Source: Deltaproteobacteria bacterium (GTDB taxonomy: Bacteria > Myxococcota > Polyangia > Polyangiales > B10-G4). Taken from it: a DNA stretch of 8,323 nt. Shown piece by piece: positions 1-7,355 of the stretch. Each line of letters starts with the position of its first letter. The first letter of the stretch is position 1. The stretch lies in NCBI GenBank assembly GCA_019312705.1, contig JAFDCW010000465.1:1-8323 (forward strand), written 5' to 3'. The notes under the pieces were generated by a model, which saw only the letters and a program-made list of their open reading frames with translations, was not told the origin of the DNA and made no database searches. Made by a program: the position numbers and the translations under genes.

Positions 1-1011
1 GCCCAGCCACGAGCCCCCGGCGACACCGATCACCGCCCCGATGACCACGATCACCGTGACCAACTTCATGTAGTGGAAGCCGATGGCCCGGTCGGGATAG
101 CCGACGGCCTTGAGGGCGGCTATCTGCGGTCGCTGGAGGTGAACCATCCGGGAGAGCACGACGTTGAGCAGGAACGCGGCCACACCGAGGAAGATGAACG
201 GCACCACGGTCGCGAAGTTGGCCAACTGGAGCAGCTCGCCTTCGAGGATCATGTTCGACTGCTGCTTGCTCCGGCCCACCGCACCGAGACCACCCCAGGG
301 CTCGAGGATCCGGTCGACGTCGGCGAGGACCGCCGCCTCGGACGCGCCGGGCTGCAACCGCAGGACGACGTCGTCGAACGCCCCCTCCATCTCGAAGGCC
401 GCCGAGAGCGCGTCTTCGTTCATCCAGAGCACGGCGAAGCGCTTGGCGTCCGCGCTGATGCCGCCGACGGGCATCGGGAAGACGTACTCCGGGCTCATCG
501 CGATGCCGGCGATGACGAGGTGCCGCAGGATGCCGTTGATCACGACCGGAAGCCGGTCCCCCGGCGCGAGCTCGTGCTCGGTGGCGAAGGACTCGAGGAC
601 CAGCACCTCGTCGGTCCGCCCTGGGTCGAGGTAACGGCCCTCCCGGAGGTAGAGGTCGTTCAAGAGCGGGCGCGACCCGGCCGGCACCGAAACCAGATGT
701 CCCGAAGCGGGTTCGGGCAGGGTTTCGACGGGGATGGTGGCGACCTCGAGGACTCGCGGGTAGACCGTGGCCACCCCCTCGACGGCGAGCAGTTGGTCGG
801 CAACCGAGTTCGGCGCTCGTGCGAGGTGCGCGAAGACGTCGCCCATCCGGTAGCGCTCGTAGTACGCATCTTTCGAGTAGGTGAGCGACGCGTAGGTCCC
901 GCGCATGGTCACGTACCCGGCGATGCCGGCGGCGACCACCAGGGCGATGGTCACGACCTGCCCGCCCATCCTCGACAGATCGCGGAACAACTTCTTGTCG
1001 AGGGTGTTCAC
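1..1011 (-). CDS. FtsX/MacB-type ABC transporter permease, N-terminal 337 residues (3' end off window)
   Basis: Inner-membrane permease subunit of an ABC exporter, partnering the ATPase encoded just upstream. Reading the minus strand from the GTG at 1011 gives 337 codons without a stop to the window edge. Visible order: a transmembrane helix at about residues 18-36, a periplasmic domain of MacB-PCD type at about 37-260, a second helix at about 264-288, a cytoplasmic FtsX coupling segment ([19 protein letters not shown], about 292-310), then a third helix running off the edge. N-terminal phrases such as LDKKLFRDL and [14 protein letters not shown], and later [13 protein letters not shown] and [15 protein letters not shown], match from memory a proteobacterial permease family of roughly 780-800 residues, so a little over half is missing. 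In that family an HlyD-type adaptor gene is often adjacent and could lie beyond position 1 (inference). The start is GTG, with another in-frame GTG one codon earlier (1014). The chosen start overlaps the ATPase stop as GTGA. Substrate unknown. Confidence 0.9.
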   Translation of the reverse strand, partial: MNTLDKKLFRDLSRMGGQVVTIALVVAAGIAGYVTMRGTYASLTYSKDAYYERYRMGDVFAHLARAPNSVADQLLAVEGVATVYPRVLEVATIPVETLPEPASGHLVSVPAGSRPLLNDLYLREGRYLDPGRTDEVLVLESFATEHELAPGDRLPVVINGILRHLVIAGIAMSPEYVFPMPVGGISADAKRFAVLWMNEDALSAAFEMEGAFDDVVLRLQPGASEAAVLADVDRILEPWGGLGAVGRSKQQSNMILEGELLQLANFATVVPFIFLGVAAFLLNVVLSRMVHLQRPQIAALKAVGYPDRAIGFHYMKLVTVIVVIGAVIGVAGGSWLG

Positions 1012-1742
1012 CACCGGATGTCCCCGACGGCGATCTTGGTTTCGTTCTCGTGAACCGACTCGATCCGGCCGTCAGCCAGGCTCACCACTCGGTCGGCCAT
1101 CGCCGCGATCGGCACGTTGTGGGTGATGACCGCGGTCGTCGTCCCGAGCTCCCGATTGACGCGGTCGATCACCTCGAGCACGCGCAGGCCGGTCTTGTAG
1201 TCGAGGGCGCCGGTGGGCTCGTCGCACATGAGCACCGACGGTTGCTTGGCCACCGCCCGAGCAATGGCCACCCGCTGCTGCTCACCGCCCGAGAGCTGGG
1301 CGGGGAAGTGGTCGATTCGATCCCCGAGGCCGACCATGTCGAGAGCGTCGGCCGGGTCCATCGGGTCGAGGGAAATCTCCGTGACGAGCTCGACGTTCTC
1401 TCGGGCGGTCAAGCTGGGGATGAGGTTGTAGAATTGAAAAACGAAGCCGACGTTGTCTCGTCGGTACTTCGTCAACTCCGCGTCATCGGCCTCGGTCAGC
1501 TCCCAGTCGCCGTAGAACACCCTGCCCTCGGACGGCACGTCGAGGCCCCCGAGGATGTTGAGCAGAGTCGATTTCCCGGAGCCGCTGGCGCCGATGAGCA
1601 CCATGAACTCGCCTTTGAGCAGCTGGATGTCCACACCGCGGAGGGCGTGAACGTCGACCTCACCCATGCGGTAGGTCTTGGTGATTCCCTGAGCGTCGAG
1701 GACGGCGCGCGCGGGACCGCCGGACGATGCTGGATCGGACAC
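1008..1742 (-). CDS. ABC transporter ATP-binding protein, MacB/LolD/FtsE-like
   Basis: Cytoplasmic ATPase that powers the FtsX-type permease encoded downstream. It has 244 residues, normal for a single nucleotide-binding domain, and every core motif is present: Walker [10 protein letters not shown] (51-59), Q-loop Gln in FVFQFYNL (Q103), signature LSGGEQQR (150-157), Walker B ending CDEPTGALD (D174, catalytic E175) and the H-loop His in VITHN (H208). The short length with the [18 protein letters not shown] block is typical of the MacB/LolD subfamily, which drives periplasm-spanning extraction or mechanotransmission rather than classical import. The start is GTG at 1742. No Shine-Dalgarno sequence precedes it, but a -10-like hexamer ends 6 nt upstream, so the message may be leaderless. 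The next in-frame ATG is codon 26, inside the conserved TYRMGEV region and too late. The stop codon overlaps the permease start, implying translational coupling. The substrate cannot be told from the sequence. Confidence 0.96.
   Translation of the reverse strand: MSDPASSGGPARAVLDAQGITKTYRMGEVDVHALRGVDIQLLKGEFMVLIGASGSGKSTLLNILGGLDVPSEGRVFYGDWELTEADDAELTKYRRDNVGFVFQFYNLIPSLTARENVELVTEISLDPMDPADALDMVGLGDRIDHFPAQLSGGEQQRVAIARAVAKQPSVLMCDEPTGALDYKTGLRVLEVIDRVNRELGTTTAVITHNVPIAAMADRVVSLADGRIESVHENETKIAVGDIRW
1021..1025 (-). promoter_or_regulatory. Possible Shine-Dalgarno of the permease gene
   Basis: On the minus strand GGGGA lies 9 nt before the GTG at 1011 (6 nt before the alternative GTG at 1014), inside the last codons of the ATPase gene. 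It is the only purine-rich ribosome-binding candidate for this start. The G-rich stretch also encodes the Val-Gly-Asp near the ATPase C-terminus, so it could be coincidental. Termination-reinitiation across the GTGA overlap may be enough by itself. Confidence 0.35.
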
Positions 1743-1748
1743 GGGTGA

Positions 1749-1776
1749 AAGATATGCCCACGCACCGGGAAGTCCA
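1749..1776 (-). promoter_or_regulatory. Candidate promoter of the ABC exporter genes (leaderless)
   Basis: On the minus strand there is TGGACT at 1776-1771 (4 of 6 to TTGACA), a 16-nt spacer and TATCTT at 1754-1749 (4 of 6 to TATAAT). Six bases (TCACCC) separate the -10 from the GTG start, so transcription would begin at or next to the start codon. The absence of any Shine-Dalgarno sequence before this GTG fits a leaderless transcript. The match is by eye and only moderate. Confidence 0.4.
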
Positions 1777-1797
1777 TAGCCATCGCCGACGAGGGCG

Positions 1798-1803
1798 TAT
1801 GAT
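1798..1803 (+). promoter_or_regulatory. Candidate -10 element of the hydrolase gene (leaderless)
   Basis: TATGAT, 5 of 6 to the TATAAT consensus, is followed by six bases (GGCCCG) and then the GTG start at 1810, placing the expected transcription start on the start codon. No convincing -35 is present 16-18 nt upstream (about 1774-1781), and that stretch overlaps the -35 candidate of the divergent ABC genes. GAGGG at 1791-1795 is 14 nt from the start, too far for a good Shine-Dalgarno. Confidence 0.4.
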
Positions 1804-1809
1804 GGCCCG

Positions 1810-3132
1810 GTGACCGGGCATCGACATTCGGGCTCCTCGCCCAGCTACCCGCCGAAGCCCCACATCCGCCGGGGGAAGCGCATCGCGCGGTGGGTCCTCG
1901 GCTCTCTGGCGCTGGTGACGGTGAGCCTGCTGGTCTCCATCTGGCTCGCCCCAGCCGGACCGGAGCGCTACTCCGAGTCTCTGCCCATCGCCCGGGCGGT
2001 ACTCGAGGAGTCAGAGCACATTTGGCCGCCGGTGACCCTCGCGCCCCTGCGCCCCGTCGCGGTACCCACGTTGGTCCGCGAGGGCGGTGCCCTCCCGGGC
2101 GGCCACTTGGAAACCTGCCCACTGCACCCTCCCCCTCCCTCACGACCGGGCTTCGAAGTCCGAGATGGCGAAAAGGACGGCATGCACTACTTCGAGGTGG
2201 TGCTCGGCGAGGCTGCCTTCGACGACGAGTTGCCGTTGGTGGTCGTGCTGCACGGCCGAGGCAGCCACGCCCAGATCCCCGGAGGTCCGTTCCGGGACCT
2301 GAGTCATCCAGTACGCCTCTTGGTGCCCCAGGCGCCGACCCCACTGCGCGACGGGTTTCAGTGGATCCCGGTCTATGTGAATCAGGGTCTCGTCGACGAG
2401 TTCGCGTCGACCCTCTTTGCGACGGCAGGGCGCTTGGCCCGATTGATTCGAGATGTCGTCGCCGAGCGTGGAGTGATGGGTCGCTCGATCGTCACCGGTT
2501 TCAGCCAGGGTGGCATCGTGACCCTGGCCCTCGCCCTCTACCACGACGATGTGGTGGGCGCCGCGCTGCCGATGAGCAGTTGGCTGCCTCCCCCCCTCGA
2601 GCCAGCGTACCGCCGGTCCGACCTCTCCTACCCGACCATTCGCGCCATGCATGGCAACGAGGACGCCACGGTGCCCATCACCCCGACCCGGGAGCTATTC
2701 GCTCGCCTCGCCGCCCTCGGTTTCGATGTCGTGCTCCAGACCTTCGACGGCGTGGGCCACGAAACCAACGGGGCGATGAACGAGCTTTATCATCAGTGGC
2801 TCGAAGAGTCGGTGTGCCGAGCCGCGGGGGACGAAGAGTGTGCAGCCACCGCGCGACACCTCGGCCGGGTGCTCACTGGGGACGAGTCTCTGGACGCCGG
2901 CCTCGATGGTGCCGTCCGTGACGGAGGCGGGGACGCAGCCAACGGCGACGGAGGCCTGGATGGATCCGCTGGCGACGGGGGCCCGGATGCGGCTCTCGAC
3001 GAGGGGATCCCGGAAGCACGCCCATCGGTGGACGGGTCTACGGACGGCAGCCCCCAACCGAGCGTGACCGAGGCGGAGGAAACCTCCGAGACGGCGGCAC
3101 TCGACGTGGCACCCCCCGAAGAACGCCCCTAA
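1810..3132 (+). CDS. Exported or membrane-anchored alpha/beta hydrolase (phospholipase/carboxylesterase class) with acidic C-terminal tail
   Basis: Probable serine esterase or lysophospholipase acting outside the cytoplasm; the substrate is unknown. It has 440 residues. The N-terminus is basic ([11 protein letters not shown]), followed by a hydrophobic helix at about 29-46. This is either a signal anchor or a signal peptide with a possible signal peptidase I site after APA (47-49). The catalytic domain covers about 115-335: strand and oxyanion-hole turn LVVVLHGRG (143-151), nucleophile elbow GFSQGG (Ser232), acid in HGNEDATVP (Asp285) and His317 in FDGVGHET. Order and spacing fit the Abhydrolase_2 (carboxylesterase/phospholipase) group, whose members are usually about 220 residues, so this protein has large extensions at both ends. 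Cys336 and Cys344 could form a disulfide. From about 357 a Gly/Asp/Ala/Glu-rich, probably disordered tail follows. GTG is the only usable start: an in-frame stop lies at 1777-1779, with no other start between. It is divergent from the ABC genes and 46 bp upstream of the TPR gene. Confidence 0.88.
   Translation: MTGHRHSGSSPSYPPKPHIRRGKRIARWVLGSLALVTVSLLVSIWLAPAGPERYSESLPIARAVLEESEHIWPPVTLAPLRPVAVPTLVREGGALPGGHLETCPLHPPPPSRPGFEVRDGEKDGMHYFEVVLGEAAFDDELPLVVVLHGRGSHAQIPGGPFRDLSHPVRLLVPQAPTPLRDGFQWIPVYVNQGLVDEFASTLFATAGRLARLIRDVVAERGVMGRSIVTGFSQGGIVTLALALYHDDVVGAALPMSSWLPPPLEPAYRRSDLSYPTIRAMHGNEDATVPITPTRELFARLAALGFDVVLQTFDGVGHETNGAMNELYHQWLEESVCRAAGDEECAATARHLGRVLTGDESLDAGLDGAVRDGGGDAANGDGGLDGSAGDGGPDAALDEGIPEARPSVDGSTDGSPQPSVTEAEETSETAALDVAPPEERP
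2878..3129 (+). other. Asp/Gly/Ala-rich low-complexity tail of the hydrolase
   Basis: Residues 357-440 are dominated by D, G, A, S, E and P. There is a loose GLDG / DGG / GDGG / DGSTDG pattern up to about 413, then a Thr/Glu/Pro-rich end. It contains no aromatic or cysteine residue and no predicted helix-forming hydrophobic run. Tails of this composition are common as extracytoplasmic linkers in Myxococcota surface proteins (recalled knowledge). Here it is C-terminal with no domain after it, so it is not linking two visible domains. Confidence 0.75.
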
Positions 3133-3178
3133 AGCGGCGATCGATGCTTCTCGTCTGCTTAGATCACTGCGACCATGC

Positions 3179-6100
3179 ATGCAGGTGGGGATCTTCGGCG
3201 ACAACGAGGGGCAGGGGCCGAGCATCCGCGCCCTCGAGAAGAGCGCACGGCAAAGCGCAGACCCCCGGGAAGCGGCGTCCCACTACTGCGCTGCGGCGGA
3301 GCAGGCGTCGAAAGCGGGAAAGCTCAAGAAGGCCATCGCGCTCTTCCAACAGGCCATTGAAAAAGCTCCCGAGGACGAACGCGCGGCCATCGGCCTCGAG
3401 GCGGCCCTCGTAGCCCGCGGGGATGACCAGAGCCTCCGGAGCGAGCTCACCCGACGCCTCAGCGTGCTGACGCGCCTCCGGAGAGACGCCCGAGCAGTCG
3501 CATTTGCCCACGCCCGTCTGGCGCAGACCGAAGAGCAGATGGGTCAGATCGATGCGGCCCTCGTCAATTTTCGCCGCGCCTACGAACTCGACCCCTCCCA
3601 CTCCGATTTCGCTCGGGATGCCCGCCGCCTCGCCCTCGACCACAAGCGCTGGAGCGTCGCCCTCGATGTGCTCGAGACCGAAGTTGCCGTCGAGACCAAC
3701 CACGCCCATCGCGCCACATTGCTCGCGTTGATGGCACAGATCAGCTGCGATCAATTCCTCCGTTTCGACGATGCCGTCGACCTCTACGAACGCGCCATTC
3801 GGTCGAACCCCGGAAATGTATCCACCCGTCGGGCCCTCGTGGACACTCTGCTCAAGCGGGCCGAGCGGTCGAAGGACCAGGACAGTCGCGACCGCGACCG
3901 ATACAGCGCCGCGGACATCCTCTGCGACCTCGTGCACGCCGTGCCCGCCAGCGAGCAGGCCGCATTCATCATCGAGGCCCTCGACGTCGCCCCAGAACAC
4001 GCCCCGGCCCTCAATCTGCTCGAGAAGCTCGCCCCCGGGGACATGAAGCAGCTGCTCTCGCGGTGGGAAGAGCACGTGCTCGCCTTCCCCGACGGGCCGA
4101 CCTCGGACGAGGTCCGGTGGCGCCTCGCCCGAGAGCACATCGCCACCGGACGCCCCGGCCACGGGCTGCGCTGGATCGAAGAACTCGGCGCCGGCGGAGA
4201 TGTCGACGCGATGGTTCAGGCGGTCGAACTGCACGACGTCGCGGGTCGCCGAGAAGAGGCGCGGCGGTGGGCCGGGGCCGCCATCGACGAGACTGCCCCA
4301 GAAGGCCACATCGAGATGCACCGGCGTCTCTTCGTGATCCTCTCGTCGGAAGATGAACTCGGGGCCGAGCCCCACGCGCGAGCGTTGCTCTCCGAGAACC
4401 CAGGCGACCGAGCCACCTTCCGGGTCGTGCGCAACGTGCTTCGAGACCAGGGCGAGAAGCACGAGCTGGCGGCGCTCTACCAACGCGGAGCCGCTGCATC
4501 GGGGGAGCTACGGGCCGAAATTCTCCCCGACCTCGCAGCCCTCCTCGAACAGCTCGGGCAGGCCGAAGAGGCGCTCGCGTGCTTTCGTGAAATCGAGCAG
4601 ACTACATCGGGGCCCGGCGCGGGCGACGCACGCGTCGCCCGGGTGCGCCTCGCAGAGCTCACCGGGTCCTGGGACGAACTCGCGGAGCTTCTCGAGGCCG
4701 ACCTGCACAGCGGACTCCGAGGGGATCCGACCCGAGCCACCGACGCCCTGCTTTCCCTGCTCTCCATCGTCCCCGAGGACCATACCCAGAGGGTCCTGGA
4801 TGACCTGGAAACGACGCTCGAAAATGCCGGAGCAGAGTCCGCGGCTCTCGGAAAAACCCGACAGTATGCCGACAACGCGGCACCCGGGCAGCGGGTGGCG
4901 ATCTTCCGGCGCCTGGCGCGCATCTACACAGCCTTCCGCAACGGCGAAGGCGCGGAGGACGCCTGGAACTTCGTGCGCCTCGCGGCGCCGGACGATGTCG
5001 AAGCCCTCGCTCACTCGATCGAAATCGCCCTCGGCCAGGAGCGCTATCGGGCCGCCATCGATTACCTGGAACATTGGGCGAACCTCCTGCCGCCAGACGA
5101 GGCCATCGCAAAGCATCGGCGAATCGCGCAGATCGCCGAGGAGCACCTCAGGGACAGGGACCGCGCCGCCGACGCCCTCGCCGCCGCCCTCGACGTGCGC
5201 CCGAGCGATCGCCCCATCGCCCTCGAACTGGCCGCAGCGCTGCGCCAGGCCGGACGGCACGGGGAAGAAAAGGTCGTGCTCAAGGTGCTCATGGCCTCTG
5301 CCGAGGACGCCGCGACCCGACGGGGCCACCAAACGCGCCTCGCTCGAATCGAAGCAGGGGCCCTCCGGGACCCCGAAGAAGCCGTCCGCGTCTGGACGCA
5401 GCTGGTCAACGATACGATCGAGATAGGCCCCCTGCTCATCATGCGGGACGACGCCCGCTCAGAGGGTGACCAAGGCCGCCTCGACGTAATCCTCGCGCGC
5501 CTCGCCTCCCTCGAGTCAGACGAGGCTGCGCGTTCGGAGCACACCCTCGAACGAGCTCACGTGCTCACCGAAGAGCTCGGACGCCCGGAGCTCGCCCGGC
5601 GCGTGCTCTCCCATGCGATGACATCCCACGCGGCCTCCCACCTAGCGACCCACGAATACCTCGAGCGGCTGGCGGTCGAGGCATCGGACCACCGGTCCCT
5701 GGCCCAGGCCCTCGAAGGCCTGGTCGTTCTCCGGAACGAGCAGGGTCGGGTCGACCTGCTCCGGCGCCTGAGCGAACTCTACACCGGCGCCCTCGAGGAC
5801 CACCGGGGCGCTGTTCGCGCACTCTTGCGTTGGGAAGACCTCGTGCCGACGGACTCGGCTCCCCTCGTCGCGCTCCTGCCTCTCTTCGCCCGGGCCGGAG
5901 ATTGGGCGGGGCTGCTCGCTCGCGTCGACCGACTGATCGCGCTCTCACAAGACAACGCCCAGAACTGGGTCGACCTAGCGGCGACGGCTGTCTTCGAAAG
6001 CCCAGCGGGCGACGAGGACTCGGCCGGGCGCCACCGGGCGCGAGCGTGGCTACTCATCGAACTCGCCGAACGCGCCCAGGCCCCGGCCCAGCGTGTGCGC

Positions 6101-7330
6101 CTGGTCGAGAACGCCGCGGCGAGCTTCGAGAGCGCGGGAGACTACGACGAGGCGTTCACGGCGACCGCCCGAGCCATCGCCTTCGGAGGCGCCCGGGTAT
6201 CGCTCCTGGAGCGCGCCGAGAGAACCTCGAGCCTCGCGGCGGCCCCGGCTAAGCTCGACGGGCTCTACGCGGCCCTCATCAAAGGCGCAGCCACCGACGA
6301 CGACCGCGTGGCTCTCGCCATCCGTCACTCGGACCTGTTGACGGCAGCCAATCGAGAGGGCGATGCGGTGGACCGCCTGCTGCGCATCGGAGCCACGATG
6401 CCGATGAATCAAACCCTCCTGGACACGATCGACGAGCACGCAGCGAACACCGGGCGCATGGACGACGCCCTCGCAGCCTACGTCGACCGAGCCACGAGCC
6501 TCGGAGGAGAGCGTGCGGTGCAGGTGCTCTGCCGCGGAGCGCGGGTGGCCAGCGAGGCGAGCAACGGCGCGGCGATGAAGCATATGCTTGCCGAGGCCAT
6601 CCAGCATGCCGGCGACGACGACGCTCTCCTCGACAGCATCGAAGTTGAATCGGTCGCGATTGGCCCAGATGCGAGCGAAGAAGTCGTGCGGCTATTCGAG
6701 GCAGTGGGTCGTGCCCCGCAAGCACCGCGTGATCGCGCCGCGACCTTCCTGGTACGCGCCGCTCGAATGATGAAGACGACCGTCGGCCTCGAGGACGTGG
6801 CTTTTGGCGTGCTCAAGACGGCCCTCGCCCTCTCGCCGACGACCGAGCGCGTGCTCGATGCCATCGAAGAGAGCGCCGTCGAGCGAGAGCTCCTGCCGTA
6901 TCTCGAACACGAGCTGAAGAAGATGATCGACGATTCGACCGACCGGGCAGAATGCGCCGCCCTCCTGATGCGGCGCGGGAAGATCCTCGAACAACACCTC
7001 GATGACGCCGACGGCGCCCGAGAGTGTTATCTCTCGGCGTTGCCGTTGGCCCCGGACGACGTCGTCGTACTGCGCAGTCTCCGAATGAATTTGCTCACCG
7101 CGGGCAAGGTCCAGGACTTGGTCAGCCTCCTCGAGCGCCGCTTGGACCGCATCCCCGAGGACGACGCCGACGCCCGAGGGCCGCGCCTGCGGGAGCTCGC
7201 CCGACTCTGGGAAGAGGAAGCCAAGAACCCCGAGGAAGCCCTCGAGACCTGGAAGAGACTGCTCGTTCTGCGCCCCGACGACAGCGGCGCCCAACAGGCC
7301 ATCAAACGCCTGGAGGGCACGAGCCCGTAG
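3179..7330 (+). CDS. Giant TPR-like helical-repeat protein, 1383 residues, function unknown
   Basis: Almost certainly an alpha-solenoid scaffold for protein-protein contacts. No signal peptide or membrane segment is seen, so it is probably cytosolic. TPR-type helix pairs are clearest at about 31-66 (GKLKKAIALFQQAIEKAPED), 108-142 (GQIDAALVNFRRAYELDPSH), 176-212, 445-475, 571-606, 642-676, 859-892, 973-1003, 1256-1293 and 1336-1368 (NPEEALETWKRLLVLRPDD). The stretches between look like degenerate repeats. Many units carry a Trp at the helix start (RW, SW, AW, DW, LW), as in very long TPR proteins of Myxococcota. No enzymatic, kinase or DNA-binding motif was recognised at either end or inside. 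The start at 3179 is the first ATG in this frame. It has no Shine-Dalgarno sequence and overlaps another ATG (ATGCATG, 3175-3181) whose frame gives only a 61-codon shadow. The 46-bp gap after the hydrolase shows no terminator or strong promoter, so co-transcription is plausible. Partners and pathway are unknown. Confidence 0.88.
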   Translation: MQVGIFGDNEGQGPSIRALEKSARQSADPREAASHYCAAAEQASKAGKLKKAIALFQQAIEKAPEDERAAIGLEAALVARGDDQSLRSELTRRLSVLTRLRRDARAVAFAHARLAQTEEQMGQIDAALVNFRRAYELDPSHSDFARDARRLALDHKRWSVALDVLETEVAVETNHAHRATLLALMAQISCDQFLRFDDAVDLYERAIRSNPGNVSTRRALVDTLLKRAERSKDQDSRDRDRYSAADILCDLVHAVPASEQAAFIIEALDVAPEHAPALNLLEKLAPGDMKQLLSRWEEHVLAFPDGPTSDEVRWRLAREHIATGRPGHGLRWIEELGAGGDVDAMVQAVELHDVAGRREEARRWAGAAIDETAPEGHIEMHRRLFVILSSEDELGAEPHARALLSENPGDRATFRVVRNVLRDQGEKHELAALYQRGAAASGELRAEILPDLAALLEQLGQAEEALACFREIEQTTSGPGAGDARVARVRLAELTGSWDELAELLEADLHSGLRGDPTRATDALLSLLSIVPEDHTQRVLDDLETTLENAGAESAALGKTRQYADNAAPGQRVAIFRRLARIYTAFRNGEGAEDAWNFVRLAAPDDVEALAHSIEIALGQERYRAAIDYLEHWANLLPPDEAIAKHRRIAQIAEEHLRDRDRAADALAAALDVRPSDRPIALELAAALRQAGRHGEEKVVLKVLMASAEDAATRRGHQTRLARIEAGALRDPEEAVRVWTQLVNDTIEIGPLLIMRDDARSEGDQGRLDVILARLASLESDEAARSEHTLERAHVLTEELGRPELARRVLSHAMTSHAASHLATHEYLERLAVEASDHRSLAQALEGLVVLRNEQGRVDLLRRLSELYTGALEDHRGAVRALLRWEDLVPTDSAPLVALLPLFARAGDWAGLLARVDRLIALSQDNAQNWVDLAATAVFESPAGDEDSAGRHRARAWLLIELAERAQAPAQRVRLVENAAASFESAGDYDEAFTATARAIAFGGARVSLLERAERTSSLAAAPAKLDGLYAALIKGAATDDDRVALAIRHSDLLTAANREGDAVDRLLRIGATMPMNQTLLDTIDEHAANTGRMDDALAAYVDRATSLGGERAVQVLCRGARVASEASNGAAMKHMLAEAIQHAGDDDALLDSIEVESVAIGPDASEEVVRLFEAVGRAPQAPRDRAATFLVRAARMMKTTVGLEDVAFGVLKTALALSPTTERVLDAIEESAVERELLPYLEHELKKMIDDSTDRAECAALLMRRGKILEQHLDDADGARECYLSALPLAPDDVVVLRSLRMNLLTAGKVQDLVSLLERRLDRIPEDDADARGPRLRELARLWEEEAKNPEEALETWKRLLVLRPDDSGAQQAIKRLEGTSP

Positions 7331-7339
7331 GGGAAAGGA

Positions 7340-7355
7340 GCTTCAGCCTCGAAGC
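7340..7355. terminator. Small inverted repeat between convergent genes, possible bidirectional terminator
   Basis: GCTTC, a 6-nt loop and GAAGC form a perfect 5-bp stem that covers the last bases of the 12-bp gap and the stop codon of the panE-like gene. There is no T-run on either side and the stem cannot be extended cleanly, so an intrinsic terminator is only weakly supported. Position between two convergent genes is the main argument. Confidence 0.2.

Noticed and set aside
73..1053. 326-codon plus-strand open frame opposite the permease
   Set aside because: His/Arg/Glu/Gly-rich composition without domain pattern, and the opposite strand encodes a convincing FtsX permease. It is an antisense shadow caused by high GC.
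1050..1748. 232-codon plus-strand open frame opposite the ATPase
   Set aside because: Exactly antisense to a complete ABC ATPase, with no recognisable motif of its own.
1799..1813. Mini-frame ATGATGGCCCGGTGA ending on the hydrolase start (possible leader peptide)
   Set aside because: It codes only four residues, the first ATG lies inside the proposed -10 hexamer, and a promoter reading explains the sequence better.
1867..1905. RRGKR near the hydrolase N-terminus as a twin-arginine signal
   Set aside because: The residues after the Arg pair do not fit the SRRxFLK consensus. A Sec-type signal peptide or anchor is the simpler reading.
2113..2121. Cys103 of the hydrolase as a lipobox cysteine
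   Set aside because: It lies about 57 residues after the hydrophobic segment and is not preceded by a lipobox, so lipoprotein processing is not supported.
1496..2344. 282-codon minus-strand frame spanning the divergent intergenic region
   Set aside because: Arg/Pro/Ser/Gly-rich shadow overlapping both the ATPase and hydrolase genes, with no family resemblance.
3175..3360. Alternative ATG at 3175 in another frame, 61 codons
   Set aside because: Shadow of the TPR start region with Arg/Gly/Pro-rich translation. The overlap ATGCATG appears accidental.
3164..4483. 439-codon minus-strand open frame inside the TPR gene
   Set aside because: Low-information Gly/Val/Glu/His-rich translation. The opposite frame shows TPR repeats and natural codon bias. 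Similar shadows occur at 4508-5332 and 6692-7294.
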